A stretch of 64,000 nucleotides of DNA from Dioscorea cayenensis subsp. rotundata (lineage: Eukaryota > Streptophyta > Magnoliopsida > Dioscoreales > Dioscoreaceae). Numbering within the stretch: the first letter of the stretch is position 1; each line of letters opens with the position of its first letter. Location of the stretch: assembly GCF_009730915.1 (NCBI RefSeq), contig NC_052495.1, positions 310,001 through 374,000 of the forward strand, read 5' to 3'. Under the pieces are notes generated by a model. The model made no database searches. It had not been told where the DNA came from and was given only the letters and a program-made list of their open reading frames with translations. The position numbers and the translations under genes were made by a program. Positions 62,252 to 64,000 of this stretch are shown one piece after another.

Positions 62252-63298
62252 TGATAGGGATGCAAGTGTATGTGTAGACCAAGTAATAAAGTGTGCGTAA
62301 GTGTAGAGTGTCAATCTACAGGGAAGAAAGAGAATACTAATAATAACTCTATATCCAAAAAAATAGCTTGAATAGTGAAGTGATTTATGTGTGAACAAGA
62401 GCAAATAAAAATAAGAGAATATGGGAAATGACAGGAGAGAAATCAAGGAAGAAAGCGATGTCGGGCATAGCATCCCTCTAGGGTTATGAAGCACAATACA
62501 ATGGTTGTCTATAAATGTAATCCTATTTGACCAGAAAGGTTTCCAGACATCCCAATTTCTCAAGCAAAGTGTAACTAAATAGGTGTTGAGCTTATACAGA
62601 TATCCACACAATCGCATTAACACTCTATTAAACCTTATCATATACTAATGATAATCTCTTAAGTAGACAATCTTCCCTAAAGAGATATTATCCCTAATCT
62701 GAATACAGAGCAGAAATGTAATTTCTCCTATAATTCTCTCCACATGATTACAAAGAGCCCGGATATTATCATCAATCCATTCAGAAGGATTGTGGAAGAC
62801 TAAGTCTTGTAGATACCCCAACCAGAGGTGTACCCACTATCCTCTCAAATTGCGGCAAGTCTATGCTAGGTGGGAATTTCTTAGTGTCACATAGCAATAC
62901 AATGCATGATAGCTAGAGCCTTCGCCTTATTAACAACCAAGTATTCAATCACGCAATTAGACTAAAATAGATATGATTGCAAATAAAAGAATCAATTAAA
63001 GCATCAAAGATCCAACAACCAAAATCAAGAAAAATAAACCCTAGAGTTTAACTATGCCCAGACATCTACAAATTAACCCTCCATTAATTGAGGACAAGTA
63101 TTCAAGATACAAAGAATAGAGGAAAACATGAGATCCATGAAAACCCCCTTTTTCAATCCCTAGGATGAAGAGCCACCAAAGAAGCTTCCACGCACGCCAT
63201 CAAGATGAACTCGACAGCTACGATCTTCAATCCGCTTGAATGTAGGACAAGATCCCTATCCAAATCACTCCTAAAGTACTAGAGATTCGATACTTTTC
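62252..63298 (-). mobile_element. Family-1 LTR, reversed, truncated (second head-to-head pair)
   Basis: Starts tgatagggatgcaagtg and proceeds through the reversed family sequence to about 63298 (cttccacaat), where a forward copy begins. The truncation point differs from that of the pair at 47999-50975. Confidence 0.8.
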
Positions 63299-63304
63299 TT
63301 CCAC

Positions 63305-64000
63305 AATCGTAAGTCATCTCGTAAGGCTCACGACAATCTTTCCCAGCTCCCTTACGACCTAGTCCTTACACTTGTAAGTAGTTGGGTATAAATAGAACTT
63401 AAGAGGATTTGTAGGGAATCATCTATTCTATCTCTTTATTCTTTAAGAGGCGATTCTTGGAAGTGAGATTGAGAAAGAAAAGGGCCAAACCTCTAGCACC
63501 TTAGGTAAGATTTGGAGAGGGATTTGGCTCAGCATTCGAGGGGATTGGAGATCGTAGTCGTCAAGCTCACCTTGGCGGTATGCTTGGAATTTACCTTGTT
63601 GACTCTCCATCTTAGGGATTGACAAGGGGGTTTTCATGGATCCTATATTTACCTTTATCCCCTGTATCTTGAATCCTTGCCCTCCATTAATGGAGGGCTA
63701 ATTTGTAGATGTTAGGGCATATTTAAACTCTAGAGTTTATATTTTGTGACTTTGGTTGTTGGATCATTTATGCTTTAATTGATTTCTCCATTGTAATCAT
63801 ACCTATTTGAGTCTAATTGTGTGAATCGATGCTTAATGGCTAACGAGGCGAAAGCCCTAGCCTTCATTTCGTGTATTGCTATATGACAAGAAGAAATTCC
63901 CACCTAGCACAGGCTTACCGCAATTTGAGAGGATAGTGAGTGCCTTTCGGTTAGGCTATTTAGGAGACTTTGTCTCCCGCAATATTTCCGAGTGGGTTGA
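63305..64000 (+). mobile_element. Family-1 LTR, forward, 5'-truncated, cut by the window end
   Basis: Begins within U3 (cgtaagtcatctcgtaagg). Has tataaatagaacttaag near 63387 and follows the family to the window edge. Confidence 0.85.

Overview
This is a plant nuclear genome window. Its multi-exon genes have canonical GT-AG introns, and the products are plant families: CDPK, vacuolar ATPase proteolipid, class-C auxin response factor with an miR160 site, LACS8/9-type acyl-CoA synthetase, GLOX-type copper radical oxidase and a bulb-type lectin. GC-rich, partly intronless genes in a very AT-rich background, plus a two-domain GNA lectin, suggest a non-grass monocot (yam-like would fit). That assignment is inference. 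Two runs of exactly 1000 N (2115-3114 and 31144-32143) are assembly placeholders.

The left two thirds (1-42.9 kb) is the gene-bearing part. In order: the last exon of a calcium-dependent protein kinase (+); a stand-alone subtilase-propeptide inhibitor of SPI-1 type (-); the V-ATPase c subunit (+); a small GNAT-like protein (+) whose terminal exon runs straight into a ~180-bp tandem array; a class-C ARF (+) that lacks a PB1 domain; an 11-exon LACS (-); an intronless GLOX (+); a poorly understood expressed-looking locus with a GT14-like exon running into the second gap (+); and a two-domain bulb-type lectin (-). I see no functional clustering among them; this is ordinary plant gene neighbourhood.

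Transposons separate the genes. A PIF/Harbinger-like element (32791-33818, TAA duplication) carries a captured, decayed GATA zinc-finger fragment. A 1.74-kb solo LTR (34014-35751) is flanked by CAATG. A hAT element (36462-41322) is interrupted by a 3.63-kb solo LTR (37555-41181, TTACC duplication).

The right third (42.9-64 kb) has no gene I can support. It holds at least seven more LTRs or LTR pieces of the 1.7-kb family (two head-to-head pairs, one split by a CACTA-type insertion), a probable LTR of a second family on the minus strand, a second hAT element (55203-56199) with a near-perfect 8-bp duplication, trinucleotide microsatellites and AT-rich sequence.

I did not find a new enzymatic or defence system. 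The most unusual items are the array seeded from a coding exon's end, the GATA capture, the AUGA-type overlap of a small ORF with the GT14-like reading frame, and the dense CTTACGG/CCGTAAG palindromes in the LTR promoters.
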